The notes beneath the pieces were generated by a model. That model made no database searches. It was given only the letters and a program-made list of their open reading frames with translations, and was not told the DNA's origin. From the NCBI GenBank assembly GCA_020723345.1, contig DYJA01000009.1, positions 57,513-121,512 of the forward strand: a stretch of 64,000 nucleotides of DNA, given 5' to 3'. Source of the stretch: Candidatus Aquidulcis sp. GTDB lineage: Bacteria; Chloroflexota; Anaerolineae; UBA4142. Below are positions 9,887-21,336 of this stretch, in pieces. The position numbers and the translations under genes are program-made. Numbering within the stretch: position 1 is the first letter of the stretch; every line of letters begins with the position of its first letter.

Positions 9887-12157
9887 TTATTCGCACTCCG
9901 ATTTTGTTCCCTGCGCGTCCACGACTGCAATCGCCGCCATATTGACGATGTCCTTCACCTCGTCGCCTTGCTGCAAAACGTGAACCGGTTTGCCCATCCC
10001 CAACAAAATCGGTCCGATCGTTTCCGCGTCGCCGAGCCGGTGCACGAGTTTGTACGCGACGTTCGCCGATTCCAAATTCGGAAAGACGAGGACGTTTGGC
10101 TCGCGCACGCGCGCGAACGGATAGCGTTCCTCCAAAATCTTCGTGACGACTGCCGTGTCGGCTTGCATCTCGCCGTCAATCGGCAAGTTCGGTCGGCGCG
10201 CGCGCACGAGTTCGACCGCGCGGCGCACTTTGTCCGCGAACGGGTGCGGCGTGCTGCCAAAATTCGAGAACGATAGCATCGCGACGCGCGGATCGATGTC
10301 AAAGTTGCACGCGGCGTCGGAGGCAAGGATCGCGATCTCCGCCAAATCTTCCGCGCTCGGATCGATGTTCACCGTCGCGTCGGTGAAGAAAAAGACGCGC
10401 TGATCTTTCGTGATGACGATGTACATCCCGGCAACCTTGTTCACACCCGCGCGCGTCTTGACAATTTGCAGCGCGGGGCGAATCACGTCGGGATAGTTGA
10501 AATTCAAGCCGCTGACGTACGCGTCCGCGTCGCCCAGCCGCACCATCATCGGACCGTAGTGGTTGCGTCCGGTCATCGAACGTTCCGCCCGGTCGCACGT
10601 AATCCCTTTCCGTTCGCGCATCTTAAAGTACGTGTCGACGTATCGCTCGAAATTCGGCGCGGCGGGTCCGTCCGTCGGCGAAATGATCGTCGGCTGAAAA
10701 TCGAGTTCCAGTTCCTTGATTCGTTGCGCGATCACGTCGCGGTGTCCGAGCAAAATCGGGAAACCGATTCCCTCATCCTGCACTTGCATTGCCGCGCGAA
10801 TCACTTTCGGTTCCTCGCCTTCGCCAAAGACGATCCGCTTGGGATTCGTCTTGGCTTTGGTGATGATGATCCGCATCAACTCGCGCCCCTTGCCGAGCCG
10901 CGCTTCGAGCTGCTCGCGATATTTCGCAAGATCAATCGTCTTGCGCGCGACACCGGACTCGATTGCCGCGCGCGCGACCGCGGGCGCGAGCCACAACAAC
11001 ACGCGCGGATCGACCGGTTTGGGGACGATGTAATCGGGCCCAAACCGCAGCGATTCGAGTCCGTACGCTTTGAGCACCGCGTCGGGCACATCTTCCTTCG
11101 CGAGCGCGGCAAGCGCGCGCGCCGCCGCGACTTTCATTTCTTCGTTGATCGCTTTCGCGCGCACGTCGAGCGCGCCGCGAAAGATGAACGGAAAACCAAG
11201 CACGTTGTTGATCTGATTCGGATAATCGCTGCGCCCGGTGCCGACAATCGCGTCGGGGCGCGCGGTTTTGGCAACATCGAACTTGATTTCCGGATTGGGG
11301 TTCGCCAGCGCGAAAATCAGCGGCTGCTGCGCCATCGTCTTGACCATCTCCGGCGTCAGCACATCGGCGACGGACAAACCCAGGAACACATCCGTGCCCT
11401 TGACCGCGTCCGCGAGCGTGCGCGCGTCGGTTTCATTCGCAAAGCGCGCTTTGTACGGATTCATCGCTTCGGTGCGCCCTTTGTAAATGACGCCTTTGGT
11501 GTCCACCATCAAAACATTTTCGCGCCGGACGCCGAGCCGGATCCAAAATTCGCCGCACGCGACCGCGCTCGCGCCCGCGCCGTTGATCACGACGTGCACT
11601 CGATCGATCTTCTTGCCGGTGATTTCGAGCGCGTTGAGCAAGCCCGCGCCGGAAATGATCGCGGTGCCGTGCTGATCGTCGTGAAAGACCGGAATGTTCA
11701 TCTGCGCCTTCAATTTTTCTTCGACTTCGAAACATTCCGGCGCTTTGATGTCTTCGAGATTGATTCCGCCGAACGTCGGCTCCAACGCCTTGACGACCGC
11801 GATAATTTCGGCGGGCGTGCGCGCGTTGATCTCGATGTCGAACACGTCAATGTCGGCAAAGCGTTTGAAGAGCAAGCCCTTGCCTTCCATCACCGGCTTG
11901 GACGCGAGCGCGCCGCGATCGCCCAGACCCAGGATCGCGGTGCCGTTCGAGACGACCGCGACCAGGTTGCCTTTCGCGGTCAGTTCGTACGCGGTTTCCG
12001 GATCGCGTTCCACTTCGAGCGTCGCTTCGGCGACGCCCGGCGAGTACGCCAGCGTGAGATCGCGTTGCGTCTGCGACGGTTTCGTCGCGATCACCTCGAT
12101 CTTGCCGGGGCGTCCCAAGCGATGATAATCGAGGACTTCTTGTTTTGTGACGGGCAT
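9887..12157 (-). CDS. maeB: NADP-dependent malic enzyme with C-terminal phosphotransacetylase-like domain
   Basis: [66 protein letters not shown]-terminal PTA-like region. Confidence 0.95.
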   Translation of the reverse strand: MPVTKQEVLDYHRLGRPGKIEVIATKPSQTQRDLTLAYSPGVAEATLEVERDPETAYELTAKGNLVAVVSNGTAILGLGDRGALASKPVMEGKGLLFKRFADIDVFDIEINARTPAEIIAVVKALEPTFGGINLEDIKAPECFEVEEKLKAQMNIPVFHDDQHGTAIISGAGLLNALEITGKKIDRVHVVINGAGASAVACGEFWIRLGVRRENVLMVDTKGVIYKGRTEAMNPYKARFANETDARTLADAVKGTDVFLGLSVADVLTPEMVKTMAQQPLIFALANPNPEIKFDVAKTARPDAIVGTGRSDYPNQINNVLGFPFIFRGALDVRAKAINEEMKVAAARALAALAKEDVPDAVLKAYGLESLRFGPDYIVPKPVDPRVLLWLAPAVARAAIESGVARKTIDLAKYREQLEARLGKGRELMRIIITKAKTNPKRIVFGEGEEPKVIRAAMQVQDEGIGFPILLGHRDVIAQRIKELELDFQPTIISPTDGPAAPNFERYVDTYFKMRERKGITCDRAERSMTGRNHYGPMMVRLGDADAYVSGLNFNYPDVIRPALQIVKTRAGVNKVAGMYIVITKDQRVFFFTDATVNIDPSAEDLAEIAILASDAACNFDIDPRVAMLSFSNFGSTPHPFADKVRRAVELVRARRPNLPIDGEMQADTAVVTKILEERYPFARVREPNVLVFPNLESANVAYKLVHRLGDAETIGPILLGMGKPVHVLQQGDEVKDIVNMAAIAVVDAQGTKSECE

Positions 12158-12369
12158 AAGAAAATTCCTTTCTTCGGAAAATTGTAATCGCCCTCGTCCT
12201 CGGCGTGAGACGAGAGCACGGCGGCATCGCTGTTGGTTCACAGTAAACACCAGGGCGCGAACTTTGTCAAGGTGGGGTTTGTGGAGCAAGCGGCTCGCTT
12301 GCGGGCTGGCAGCCCGCGCGACATTCTTCACGTTTTACCTTTTGCCCAACTTGCGCTACAATACTGCAA

Positions 12370-14739
12370 ATGTTCGCTCTCTTCCGCAAAGCGTACCGCG
12401 ACGTGACGCAGCGCCGCGTGCGCTCGCTCCTGACGATTGGCGCGATTGCGATTGGCGTCGCGGGCATCGTCGCGATTGTCTCCACCGCGCAAAACCTCAC
12501 GCGCGCGCAAGCCGACGCGTACCGCCACGCGTCGCAAGCCGATATTACGTTCTGGGTCTGGGACGCGCCGCCCAAAACCGCGCGCGCGCTCGAAGACATT
12601 CCCAACGTCGCCGCCGCCGAACTCCGCAACAATTATTTTACAAAGTGCAAATGGAACGGCGAATACCGCGACGTGAATGTTTGGGGCTTGAACTTTGCCG
12701 ACACGCGCATCAATCAAATCCGCTTGCTCGATCCCGCGCCCAAGTCCGGCGAGTTTGTCGCCGAAATTTCGGTGCGCGATCTGTTCCCCGTGCAAATCGG
12801 CGACGCATTCGCGTGCCGCGCGCGCGACGGTTCGACGGTGACGCTGACGCTCGCGGGTTTCGCGCAGAGTCCGAATTATCCGAGCGCGACGATTCTCGAT
12901 TGGGCGACGATTTACGCCAACCCGGACGACGTGGCAAAATTGCTCGACATTGCCGGCGCGAATCAGGCGCTGCTCAAAGTGCGCGATCTGGCAGACGTGC
13001 GCGACACCGCGCGCGACGCGGCGCGCTTGTTGGATCGCCGCGGCGTGAGTCACGGCGCGCCGACGATTCGCGATCCGCAAAATTATCTCGGCAAGCGCGA
13101 ATTGGACGCGCTCTTTGTTTTGCTCAGCGTCTTTTCCGTCGTCGGTCTCGTCACCAGCGGCTTCCTTGTCGCGAACACGCTCGCCGCGATGACCGCGGAA
13201 CAAGTCGGCGAGATCGGCATCGTCAAAGCGATTGGCGGCACGCGCGCGCAGGTCATCGCGATTTATTTGATCGCCGCGCTGTTGTACGGCATCGCGGGAA
13301 CGATCCTGGGAACGATTCTCGGCGCGCTTGGCAGTTGGCGATTGCTCGCGTACATCGGCGCGCTGCTGAATCTCGACAGCGGTTTTGTGGTCGCGCCCGA
13401 AGGCGTCGCGCTTGGCGCAGTCGTCGGAATTTTCGTCACGCTGATCGGCGGACTGATCCCCGCACTCTCCGGTACCGCGATTCGCGTCAAGGACGCACTC
13501 GAAGCGTACGGCATCACGTCGACGTACGGACAAGGGCGTGTGGACCGGCTCGCGCAAAAAATTGTCGCGCTGCCGCCGCTGCCCGCGATGTCGCTCCGCA
13601 ATCTCGCGCGGCGCAAAGCGCGTTCGCTCATCACGATGCTCGTGATCGCGGTTGCGGTTGCCGCGTCGCTTGCCGCGCAAAGCACGAGCACGTCGGTCGA
13701 CACGGCGATTGACGGCTTGTTCAAAACGTACTATGCCGACGCGTGGGCGTGGTTCGATCAGTGGGTCGGCACAAATTTCGCGTCGAACTTTCGCGCGGTC
13801 GAGGGTGTGAACGCGGTCGAGGTGTGGTCGTTCGGCGACGCGTGGGTTCGCGCTTCGACTTCGCCTGATACTACGGCTCCGCTCAGCGCGCCCGTGTGCG
13901 CGCGCTTGTGGGGCGTGCCGGCGAACACGACGATGTACGTGCCGCGTCTCGTCGCCGGGCGATGGTACCGCGCGGACGAAACCGACGCGGTCGTCGTCTC
14001 GACCGATCTCGCGCTCGAACGCAAGCTGCGCGTCGGCGACACGCTTGAGGTTGAGATCTCGGAGACGCGGCGCGATTTTCGCGTCGTCGGCATCGTGATC
14101 GACAACAGCATTTTTCTCGGCAGCAGCGTCGCGGGCAAAGTGTTCGTCGATGAAACGATAGTCGAACGGATGCAGGATCGCTTGGGCTGGGCGACGTTTT
14201 TCGCGTTACGGTTCGACGCGCACGATCCCGCGACCGTCGAAAAACGCTTGGGCGAATTGCAAACGAAATTCAAACAGTACCAAATGGGAACTGATTCCGC
14301 GTATCGCGAGGTGCGCGGCGCGAAAGAGCAAACGCGAATTTTATCGCTCGCGCTGTACGCAATGAGTTTGATCATCGGCGCGATTGGCGCGCTGGGCGTG
14401 CTGAACACGCTGACGCTCAACGTGCTGGAGCGGCGACGCGAGATCGGCGTTCTGCGTTCCATCGGCGCGGCAGACGCGAATCTCGTCCAAGTTTTTCTCA
14501 CCGAAGGTTTGGCGTTGGGATTTGGCGGTTGGATCGTCGGGATTTTGATCGGCTATCCGCTCGGACAACTTTTACTCAACTTGATGAAAGCGGTCCTGTT
14601 CCAGATTGATTATATTTTCAGCCCGCAGATGATTTTTGCGAGTTTGCTTTTCGCGCTCGCGCTCGCGACGCTCGCGAGTCTCGTGCCTGCGCTCGGCGCG
14701 GCGCGTCTGCGCGTGGGGCAGGTGCTGCGGTATGAATAG
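12370..14739 (+). CDS. ABC transporter permease, FtsX/MacB-like (two FtsX domains)
   Basis: FRKAYRDVTQRRVRSLLTIGAIAIGVAGIV; NTLTLNVLERRREIGVLRSIGA; 790 aa. Confidence 0.88.
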   Translation: MFALFRKAYRDVTQRRVRSLLTIGAIAIGVAGIVAIVSTAQNLTRAQADAYRHASQADITFWVWDAPPKTARALEDIPNVAAAELRNNYFTKCKWNGEYRDVNVWGLNFADTRINQIRLLDPAPKSGEFVAEISVRDLFPVQIGDAFACRARDGSTVTLTLAGFAQSPNYPSATILDWATIYANPDDVAKLLDIAGANQALLKVRDLADVRDTARDAARLLDRRGVSHGAPTIRDPQNYLGKRELDALFVLLSVFSVVGLVTSGFLVANTLAAMTAEQVGEIGIVKAIGGTRAQVIAIYLIAALLYGIAGTILGTILGALGSWRLLAYIGALLNLDSGFVVAPEGVALGAVVGIFVTLIGGLIPALSGTAIRVKDALEAYGITSTYGQGRVDRLAQKIVALPPLPAMSLRNLARRKARSLITMLVIAVAVAASLAAQSTSTSVDTAIDGLFKTYYADAWAWFDQWVGTNFASNFRAVEGVNAVEVWSFGDAWVRASTSPDTTAPLSAPVCARLWGVPANTTMYVPRLVAGRWYRADETDAVVVSTDLALERKLRVGDTLEVEISETRRDFRVVGIVIDNSIFLGSSVAGKVFVDETIVERMQDRLGWATFFALRFDAHDPATVEKRLGELQTKFKQYQMGTDSAYREVRGAKEQTRILSLALYAMSLIIGAIGALGVLNTLTLNVLERRREIGVLRSIGAADANLVQVFLTEGLALGFGGWIVGILIGYPLGQLLLNLMKAVLFQIDYIFSPQMIFASLLFALALATLASLVPALGAARLRVGQVLRYE

Positions 14740-14804
14740 CCATCTGTTATTTCGCAGCGATTTCGTGTATAATAGACGTGATGGTATCTTGATGGAGTAA
14801 CCGT

Positions 14805-16040
14805 ATGTTGCGAAATCTACGCGTCAAAGGATTCAAGTCATTAAGTGACGTACAGGTTTCTTTTCCGCGCCTGACGGTTTTGTTTGGACCGAATGCCGCA
14901 GGCAAAAGCAACCTGATTGATGCTCTGCAGGCATTGTCCCGCATTGGCACGACGCGGACACTATCGGATGCATTGTCGGAGCCGATTCGTGGCTATCCGA
15001 TTGAAGCGTTTGCGTTTCCGTCAGGCGGTTTGGCGACCGTATTGAGCCAAAAGGAATCGCGTTTTCAATTAGAAGCTGACCTGGATATTGACAAAGACCG
15101 CTTTCGTTATCGAGTCGAGGTAACAATTCAGCCCGAGTCAGGCGGTTTGTCTGTCACTGACGAATATCTCTCGGCGATTGCGGCGAAAGGCGAACCCAAG
15201 GGTAATCCATCTATCGAACCTGTCGAGGGCGAGTTACGAATTCGTCGCAAGAGCAAACCAGCACACCCGCGTCAAGAACCGATTGGTCTCAATCACTCGT
15301 TGCTTTCCGACCCGCGTCTTGGTGGTGTCGAGTATCGCCCACTTGAGCGCTGTCGCAACGATCTGGTCGGGTGGAAAATATACTACCTAGATCCGCGTGT
15401 TGCGATGCGTTCTGCCAAACCTCCTGCCGAGGTGTCTGATATTGGCGTGCTGGGCGAGGACATTGCGCCGTTCCTGTATCGTCTGCACGCTGACAACCCC
15501 AAGAATTTTGATGCGATCAAGCGGACGCTTCGTTCAATCGTTCCCAGTATCGAAGACGTGGCAGTAGATTTGGACAAACGACGCGGAACACTGGATATTT
15601 TGATTCGTCAAGATGGAGTTGACTTTTCCACGCGCATCATTTCCGAAGGTACCTTGCGCGTGTTGGCGCTTTGCGCGATTGCCGCGAATCCATGGGGCGG
15701 ATCGCTGATCGCGTTTGAGGAGCCAGAGAACGGTGTGCATCCACGCCGTATTGAATTAATTGCTCAGTTGCTCATCTCGCTGGCGCGCAATAGAAAACGC
15801 CAGGTCATCGTCACAACCCATTCCCCTGTTTTTTGTGATGCGATCCTGAAACACGCGCGAACGGCTCCTGACGACGTTGCTCTGCTTAATGTGCGACGCG
15901 GCGTCACAGGCACCGAAGTCCATCCGTTCGACACGCATGGACCCATTTTTCAGGATCGTGAACTCGCGCAGGCACTGACTGCTGAGACAGAAGATGGACT
16001 GTTCGAGAGTCTAATGCTACGAGGGATGCTCGATGGATAA
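14805..16040 (+). CDS. AAA/ABC-type ATPase (OLD/RecF-like)
   Basis: LRVKGFKSLSDVQVSFPRLTVLFGPNAAGKSNLIDAL Walker A; LIAFEEPENGVHP Walker B; VIVTTHSPVFCDAI H-loop. Confidence 0.88.
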   Translation: MLRNLRVKGFKSLSDVQVSFPRLTVLFGPNAAGKSNLIDALQALSRIGTTRTLSDALSEPIRGYPIEAFAFPSGGLATVLSQKESRFQLEADLDIDKDRFRYRVEVTIQPESGGLSVTDEYLSAIAAKGEPKGNPSIEPVEGELRIRRKSKPAHPRQEPIGLNHSLLSDPRLGGVEYRPLERCRNDLVGWKIYYLDPRVAMRSAKPPAEVSDIGVLGEDIAPFLYRLHADNPKNFDAIKRTLRSIVPSIEDVAVDLDKRRGTLDILIRQDGVDFSTRIISEGTLRVLALCAIAANPWGGSLIAFEEPENGVHPRRIELIAQLLISLARNRKRQVIVTTHSPVFCDAILKHARTAPDDVALLNVRRGVTGTEVHPFDTHGPIFQDRELAQALTAETEDGLFESLMLRGMLDG

Positions 16041-16632
16041 GGCAATTGACGTTGATCTCTTTGTCGAGGATCGCGCGTTTGAAGAATTCCTGTTGGCTCT
16101 ATTGAATCGCGTTGCCAGCCAGTATCAAAAGACCTTGCAGATTCATGTGCGCTCAGCGCGCGGAGGGCATGCGCGTGTGCTGTCAGAACTCGCACTGTAC
16201 CAAAAAAGCGTGCTCAAACAAGTGAGCAACTTATCAATGCCCGATCTGCTAGTGGTGGGGATTGATGCAAATTGCCATCGTTTCCACATTGCGCACCAGG
16301 AAATTCAAACAACGGTGCTCGCGCAGTTTCAGCATCGGACTGCTATTGCTTGTCCTGACCCACATATTGAACGATGGTACCTCGCTGACCCTGCTGCCTT
16401 CCATGAAGCAGTTGGCATCACTCCGCGCGCAGGTAGACGGAAATGCGAAAAGGATCGCTACAAGGACATTTTAGCGCAAGCGGTTGCAGAAGCAGGGCAT
16501 GCAACAATGCTTGGCGGCATCGAATTTGCGCGTGACATTGTGAACGCACTCGATTTTTATCGCGCCTCCAAAGCGGAACGTTCTTTTAAGGCGTTTCTTG
16601 ATGAGCTTACTTCGCTCCTGAAAACTTTGTGA
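16033..16632 (+). CDS. TOPRIM-like / DUF4276-like partner protein of the ATPase
   Basis: Overlaps ATPase gene by 8 bp; DVDLFVEDRAFEEFL (acidic E) and PDLLVVGIDANCH (D) resemble TOPRIM acidic motifs. Confidence 0.55.
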   Translation: MDKAIDVDLFVEDRAFEEFLLALLNRVASQYQKTLQIHVRSARGGHARVLSELALYQKSVLKQVSNLSMPDLLVVGIDANCHRFHIAHQEIQTTVLAQFQHRTAIACPDPHIERWYLADPAAFHEAVGITPRAGRRKCEKDRYKDILAQAVAEAGHATMLGGIEFARDIVNALDFYRASKAERSFKAFLDELTSLLKTL

Positions 16633-16799
16633 TCCACACGCATCATGCGAATCCGTTGTGCGAACAGTCCACTCGCATAACAAGCGATGCAAGTTTCTGC
16701 CTTCAAGGATGCCATCAAGTGTTACGGCCCCCTCGCAATCACCCAAGCAACAGTTCTCCCCTGCTCCCTTGCTCTCCTGCTCCCCTGCTCGTAGCAATA

Positions 16800-18164
16800 A
16801 TGTTAATCGTGCTCGGCGCAAACGCCGCGTGTCAAGCCGCGCCAACATTCACACCGGCACCAACGCCGCGCTTGACGACGGTGGAAGGCGGCATCGCCGA
16901 GATCAAATTCGACGAACGCGTGATCGTGCTCGATCAACGCGCCGCGCCGTACTACACGATCAAGTTAGACGAAGATACCGCGTTGGTCGGCAACAACCAG
17001 CAGCCGATCAGTCTGCTCGATTTGCGGAACGGCGACATCGTGCGCGCGGAAGGACAAACCGCGGGACGCGACGCGTTTCTCGCGATGAAACTTACGCAGG
17101 TGCGCGCGACGCCGCGCGGCATTGCGTCGCCGACGCCGAGTATTGCGCCGCAAGTCGCGCCGACGCCGAGCAGCACGCCGCCCGTTCCCGCGGGCGAACG
17201 GATTCCGCTGCCGGGCGCGCTGCTCATCGCGGACACCGCGAACAATCGCGTGATCGAGGTGAACGCGGACAAAAAAATCGTGTGGGAATTTCCCGTGCCC
17301 GCGTCGCCGAATCTTGATGTGAAATTCGCCGCGCCCGGCGACGCATTTTTTACGCCGGGCTTGAAATCGATCATCGTCAGTAGCGAGCCGTACCACCAAA
17401 TCGCCGAGATTGATTACGCGACGCGCAAAATCGTTTGGACATTCGGCGAGTGGGGCGTCGCGGGATCGGATGGCACGCACGTCAACACGCCCGACAGCGC
17501 GCGGCGTTTGCCCGACGGGCGCACAGTGGTCGCGGATGTGCGGAACTGCCGCATCGCGATCATTTCGCCCGCAAAAAAAATCGCCGCGCAAATCGGCAAG
17601 ACGGGACAGTGCAAGAACGAAACGGGCTTGCTCGCCAAACCAAACGGCGTCGCGTTGCTCCCGAACGGAAATCTGCTCGTCACCGAAGCGACGAATCGCC
17701 GCATCAGCGAAGTAGATTTGCAGGGCAAGGTCGCGCGCGCGATCACGCTCCCCGTTGTCGCGTATCCGTCCGACGCGCAGCCGACGCGCGCGGGAAATAT
17801 TCTGGTCGCGGCGTACGAAAAACCGGGGCGCATTATCGAAGTGGATTGGAGCGGGCAAATCGTTTGGGAATACTTTCCGAAAGCGGAAGCCGAACGCCTC
17901 GACCGTCCCAGCATCGCGATTGAATTGCCGAACGGCAACATCGCGTTCAGCGACGATTACAACGACCGCGTCGTCGTCGTCAATCGCGCAGGAAAAATTT
18001 TGTGGCAGTACGGCGTGACCGGCGTCGCGGGCAAAGCGCCGGGCTATTTGAACACGCCGAACGGAATTGACTTTCGCGCGATTCCAATTCCCGTCGCGAC
18101 GCTCCCCGCTGTCGCGCCGACGCGCACCGCGACGCCAGTCGCAACAGAGACGCGGATACGGTAA
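16800..18164 (+). CDS. NHL/arylsulfotransferase-like beta-propeller lipoprotein
   Basis: Repeats [52 protein letters not shown]; start re-assigned from ORF start 16629 to [12 protein letters not shown]. Confidence 0.75.
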   Translation: MLIVLGANAACQAAPTFTPAPTPRLTTVEGGIAEIKFDERVIVLDQRAAPYYTIKLDEDTALVGNNQQPISLLDLRNGDIVRAEGQTAGRDAFLAMKLTQVRATPRGIASPTPSIAPQVAPTPSSTPPVPAGERIPLPGALLIADTANNRVIEVNADKKIVWEFPVPASPNLDVKFAAPGDAFFTPGLKSIIVSSEPYHQIAEIDYATRKIVWTFGEWGVAGSDGTHVNTPDSARRLPDGRTVVADVRNCRIAIISPAKKIAAQIGKTGQCKNETGLLAKPNGVALLPNGNLLVTEATNRRISEVDLQGKVARAITLPVVAYPSDAQPTRAGNILVAAYEKPGRIIEVDWSGQIVWEYFPKAEAERLDRPSIAIELPNGNIAFSDDYNDRVVVVNRAGKILWQYGVTGVAGKAPGYLNTPNGIDFRAIPIPVATLPAVAPTRTATPVATETRIR

Positions 18165-18207
18165 AAATCATAATTCGCAACACAAATTCAAATCCAACGA
18201 GGTGACC

Positions 18208-18624
18208 ATGGCGCAATCAAAAAATGCAAGTCCCGAATTGAGTCTGCGATCAATCTTGGCATTGCCTTTGACAGTCCTACTTCTCGTCGTGGTGTTGTTA
18301 ATCGCGACGTTGATTGGCGGCGCGGGCATCCTACTCGTCGGGCGCATCCTATCCCAGTTTTTCGGCGTGAGCATATTCGAGGCGTCGCTGATCGCGCTCG
18401 GCGTCGCGTTGGGAATTGCTTATGCGTTGGTTCGAATCGCCATACCGCAGCACGTGGTCGAACCGGCCCATGATGATTGGGACGAAGATGAGGATTGGGA
18501 CGATTATGATGAAGATTCCGAGGATGAAGAGGACGACGCGATCATCCCGCCGCATAGCCGCAACGATCCGTGCCCGTGCGGCAGCGGCAAAAAGTACAAA
18601 CATTGTCACGGCAAGAACGCGTGA
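18208..18624 (+). CDS. Membrane protein with C-terminal SEC-C zinc motif
   Basis: [20 protein letters not shown]; acidic linker; start at MAQSKNAS. Confidence 0.85.
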   Translation: MAQSKNASPELSLRSILALPLTVLLLVVVLLIATLIGGAGILLVGRILSQFFGVSIFEASLIALGVALGIAYALVRIAIPQHVVEPAHDDWDEDEDWDDYDEDSEDEEDDAIIPPHSRNDPCPCGSGKKYKHCHGKNA

Positions 18625-18635
18625 CGAGCGCGAGT

Positions 18636-18713
18636 TGTCATTTCGCGGCGCGGTTTTCGCGCCGAGAAATCTCATGATGCCACATGGGATTTCTCGCTCC
18701 GCTCGAAATGACA
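18636..18713. repeat. Dispersed inverted repeat TGTCATTTCG...CGAAATGACA
   Basis: Same family at 21916-21995 and 33151-33407. Confidence 0.8.
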
Positions 18714-18729
18714 AATGCAAAGTGACACG

Positions 18730-19743
18730 ATGAGCCGCGCGCTTGCCACCGGCAAACTGCCCGCCGATCTTCTCGCCGCGCTGTTGGCGCGCGTGCCGCG
18801 CGATGATCCGCGCGTGGTCGTCGGTCCGAACATCGGACAGGACGCGGCGGTAATCGCGATGGGCGATCATTACCTCGTCGCGAAAACGGATCCGATCACG
18901 TTCGCGACCGACGACATTGGGTGGTACGCGGTCAACGTGAACGCGAACGACATCGCTTGCATGGGCGCGCGCCCGAAATGGTTTCTGGCGACCGCGCTCT
19001 TGCCCGCCGGTCGCGCGGACGCGGCGATGGCGGAAACGATCCTCGCGCAGATTCTCGACGCGTGCGCCGCGCTGAATATCGCGCTCGTCGGCGGACACAC
19101 CGAAATCACGTACGATCTGCCGCGCCCGATTATCGTCGGCGCGATGCTGGGCGAAGTGGCGAAAAACAAACTCGTCTCGTCCGCGGGCGCGCGCGTCGGT
19201 GATGTCGTCTTGCTGACAAAGTCCGCGCCGCTCGAAGGCACCGCGCTGATCGCGCGCGAAAAGGAAAACGATTTGCGCGCGCGCGGCTTTGCCGACGACT
19301 TTGTCGCGCGCGCAAAAAACTTGTTGCGCGAGCCCGGCATCAGCGTCGTGCGCGACGCGCTCATCGCCGCCGATGCGGGTTCGGCGACCGCGCTGCACGA
19401 TCCAACCGAAGGCGGCATCGCGACCGGTTTGTGGGAACTCGCGCACGCGTCGCGCGTTGGGTTAGAAATCGACGCGGACGCGATTCCATTTTCGGAAGAG
19501 GGTTTGCGCGTGTGCGCGACGTACGGACTCGATCCGCTTGGCGTCATCGCGTCCGGTTCGCTCTTGGCGACGACCCCGGCGGACAAGGCCGCCGATTTGA
19601 TAAATCGGTGGGCAAGTGCTAATATCCGCTGCACCGCCATCGGACGCGTCGTGCCGCGCGAAAATGGCGTGACGTTGACGCGCGGCACCACGCGTCGCGC
19701 GCTCCCGCGTTTCGACGCGGATGAGATCACGCGGATTTTGTAG
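18730..19743 (+). CDS. AIR synthase-related / HypE-like protein
   Basis: GPNIGQDAAVIAMGDHYLVAKTDPITFATDDIGWYAVNVNANDIACMGARPKWFL. Confidence 0.85.
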   Translation: MSRALATGKLPADLLAALLARVPRDDPRVVVGPNIGQDAAVIAMGDHYLVAKTDPITFATDDIGWYAVNVNANDIACMGARPKWFLATALLPAGRADAAMAETILAQILDACAALNIALVGGHTEITYDLPRPIIVGAMLGEVAKNKLVSSAGARVGDVVLLTKSAPLEGTALIAREKENDLRARGFADDFVARAKNLLREPGISVVRDALIAADAGSATALHDPTEGGIATGLWELAHASRVGLEIDADAIPFSEEGLRVCATYGLDPLGVIASGSLLATTPADKAADLINRWASANIRCTAIGRVVPRENGVTLTRGTTRRALPRFDADEITRIL

Positions 19744-19766
19744 GACAAATTTGCAATTTGTCCTAC
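19740..19766. repeat. Palindrome GTAGGACAAATTTGCAATTTGTCCTAC
   Basis: Near-perfect palindrome; second copy at 50460-50487; supplies TAG stop of upstream gene. Confidence 0.8.
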
Positions 19767-19791
19767 GTAATTTTCATCAAGGAGTCTTTCA

Positions 19792-21336
19792 ATGTCGAAC
19801 GAAGTTGTGCCAGCCAAGCCCGCGCGTAATTGGCTCTGGCAGCCGAACCTGATCGTGTTTATTTCGAGCGGGTGCATTATGATTCTCGAACTCGTCGCCG
19901 GGCGCATGATCGCGCCGCACGTCGGCTCGTCGCTGTACACCTGGACAAGCATCATCGGCGTCGTCCTCGCGGGGATCATGATCGGCAATTATCTCGGCGG
20001 ACGCTTCGCCGATCGCTGGGCATCGCTCCGTTTTCTCGGCGGCATCTATCTGCTCGCCGCGCTCACCTCGCTCGTCGCGTTGTGGGTTGATCGTTTGGGA
20101 CGCGTCACGCCGAACGACTGGTCGATCCTCGTCGAAATCGTCGCGATCACCACCGCGATGTTTTTCGTTCCGTGTACGATCCTGGGAATGATTTCGCCGA
20201 TTGTCGCGAAACTCGCGGTGAGCGATCTGGCGAAGACCGGCAGTACCGTCGGCAAGATTTACGCGGCGGGCGCGCTCGGCAGCATCGTCGGCACGTTCGC
20301 GACCGGATTCGTCTTGATCTCGTGGTTCGGTACGTACACGATTATTTGGGGCGTCGCGCTCGTGCTTGCCGCGCTCGGTATTATTTTTCTATTCGGCGCG
20401 CGCTGGCAATCGGCGGTGGTCGCGCTCGTGATCGTCGGCGGCGCGGCGTGGCTCGCCACCGACCAGGGTTGGCGCATCAGTCCATGTATGCGCGAGACGA
20501 ATTACTACTGCATCAAGTCGTACGACGAAGAGCAAGCCGGCGAGCCGGTGCGCTTGCTCGTGTTGGATCATTTGGTGCATAGTTACGTCTCGCTCGCGAA
20601 TCCCAAGTCGCTCGTCTACGGCTACGAAAAAATTTACGCCGAGATGGCAGAGTATCGCACGCGCACCAAAAAATCACCCGATGTGCTGATGATCGGCGGC
20701 GGCGGGTATACGTTTGCGCGCTATATGCAAGTCACGTATCCCGACAACGCAATGCACGTCGTCGAGATCGATCCGGGCGTGACGGAATTCGCGTACGAGC
20801 ATCTCGCGCTGCCGCGCGCGATGAAGATTGTCACGACGAACGAAGACGCGCGTATGTTCTTTGCGCGTCCGCCGACGAAAAAATACGATTTGATTCTGGG
20901 CGATGCGTTCAATCACTATTCCGTGCCGTACCATCTGACGACGAAAGAATTCAACGACCGCGTGCGCCAATGGCTCGCCGACGATGGGCTGTACGTCGTC
21001 AACATCATCGACGGACCGTACGGCGAATTCGTGCGCGCGTACTATCACACATTGCAACAAACGTTCAAGTATGTTTATCTCGACGAAGGCAACGGTGGAT
21101 GGCGCAACGCCTCGCGTAGTTTCTTCGTCTTGATCGGGAGCGACAAGCCGCTCGATCTGGCGTTGTTGGCAACATGCGAAGCCGGCGATGGCGACGCGCT
21201 CACGTCGCGTTTGTTGGCGAGTCAAGAAGAGCTCACGCGTTTGCAGACCGAAGCGCCGCTGATCACGCTGACCGATCAGTACGTCCCGGTCGATCAAATG
21301 CTCGCCTCGGTCTTTGTGGACGTCGTCCCCAAGTGA
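19792..21336 (+). CDS. Fused membrane / spermidine synthase-like methyltransferase protein
   Basis: N-terminal TM half, C-terminal VLMIGGGGYTFARYMQVTYPDNAMHVVEIDPGVTEFAYEHL. Confidence 0.85.
   Translation: MSNEVVPAKPARNWLWQPNLIVFISSGCIMILELVAGRMIAPHVGSSLYTWTSIIGVVLAGIMIGNYLGGRFADRWASLRFLGGIYLLAALTSLVALWVDRLGRVTPNDWSILVEIVAITTAMFFVPCTILGMISPIVAKLAVSDLAKTGSTVGKIYAAGALGSIVGTFATGFVLISWFGTYTIIWGVALVLAALGIIFLFGARWQSAVVALVIVGGAAWLATDQGWRISPCMRETNYYCIKSYDEEQAGEPVRLLVLDHLVHSYVSLANPKSLVYGYEKIYAEMAEYRTRTKKSPDVLMIGGGGYTFARYMQVTYPDNAMHVVEIDPGVTEFAYEHLALPRAMKIVTTNEDARMFFARPPTKKYDLILGDAFNHYSVPYHLTTKEFNDRVRQWLADDGLYVVNIIDGPYGEFVRAYYHTLQQTFKYVYLDEGNGGWRNASRSFFVLIGSDKPLDLALLATCEAGDGDALTSRLLASQEELTRLQTEAPLITLTDQYVPVDQMLASVFVDVVPK

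Noticed and set aside
10466-12187. 573-aa plus-strand ORF antisense to malic enzyme
   Set aside because: Arg/His/Asp-rich shadow ORF from codon bias opposite a well-supported gene; no recognisable domain.
12147-13712. 521-aa plus-strand ORF overlapping the FtsX-like permease
   Set aside because: Extremely Arg/Ala-rich alternative frame of the permease gene; spurious.
13840-13905. Possible in-frame repeat insertion in the FtsX-like permease (CGCTTCGACTTCGCCTGATACTACGGCTCCGCTCAGCGC)
   Set aside because: Resembles the CTTCGACTCCGCTCAG motif seen elsewhere but lacks clear inverted ends or a second copy in the window; too weak to claim.
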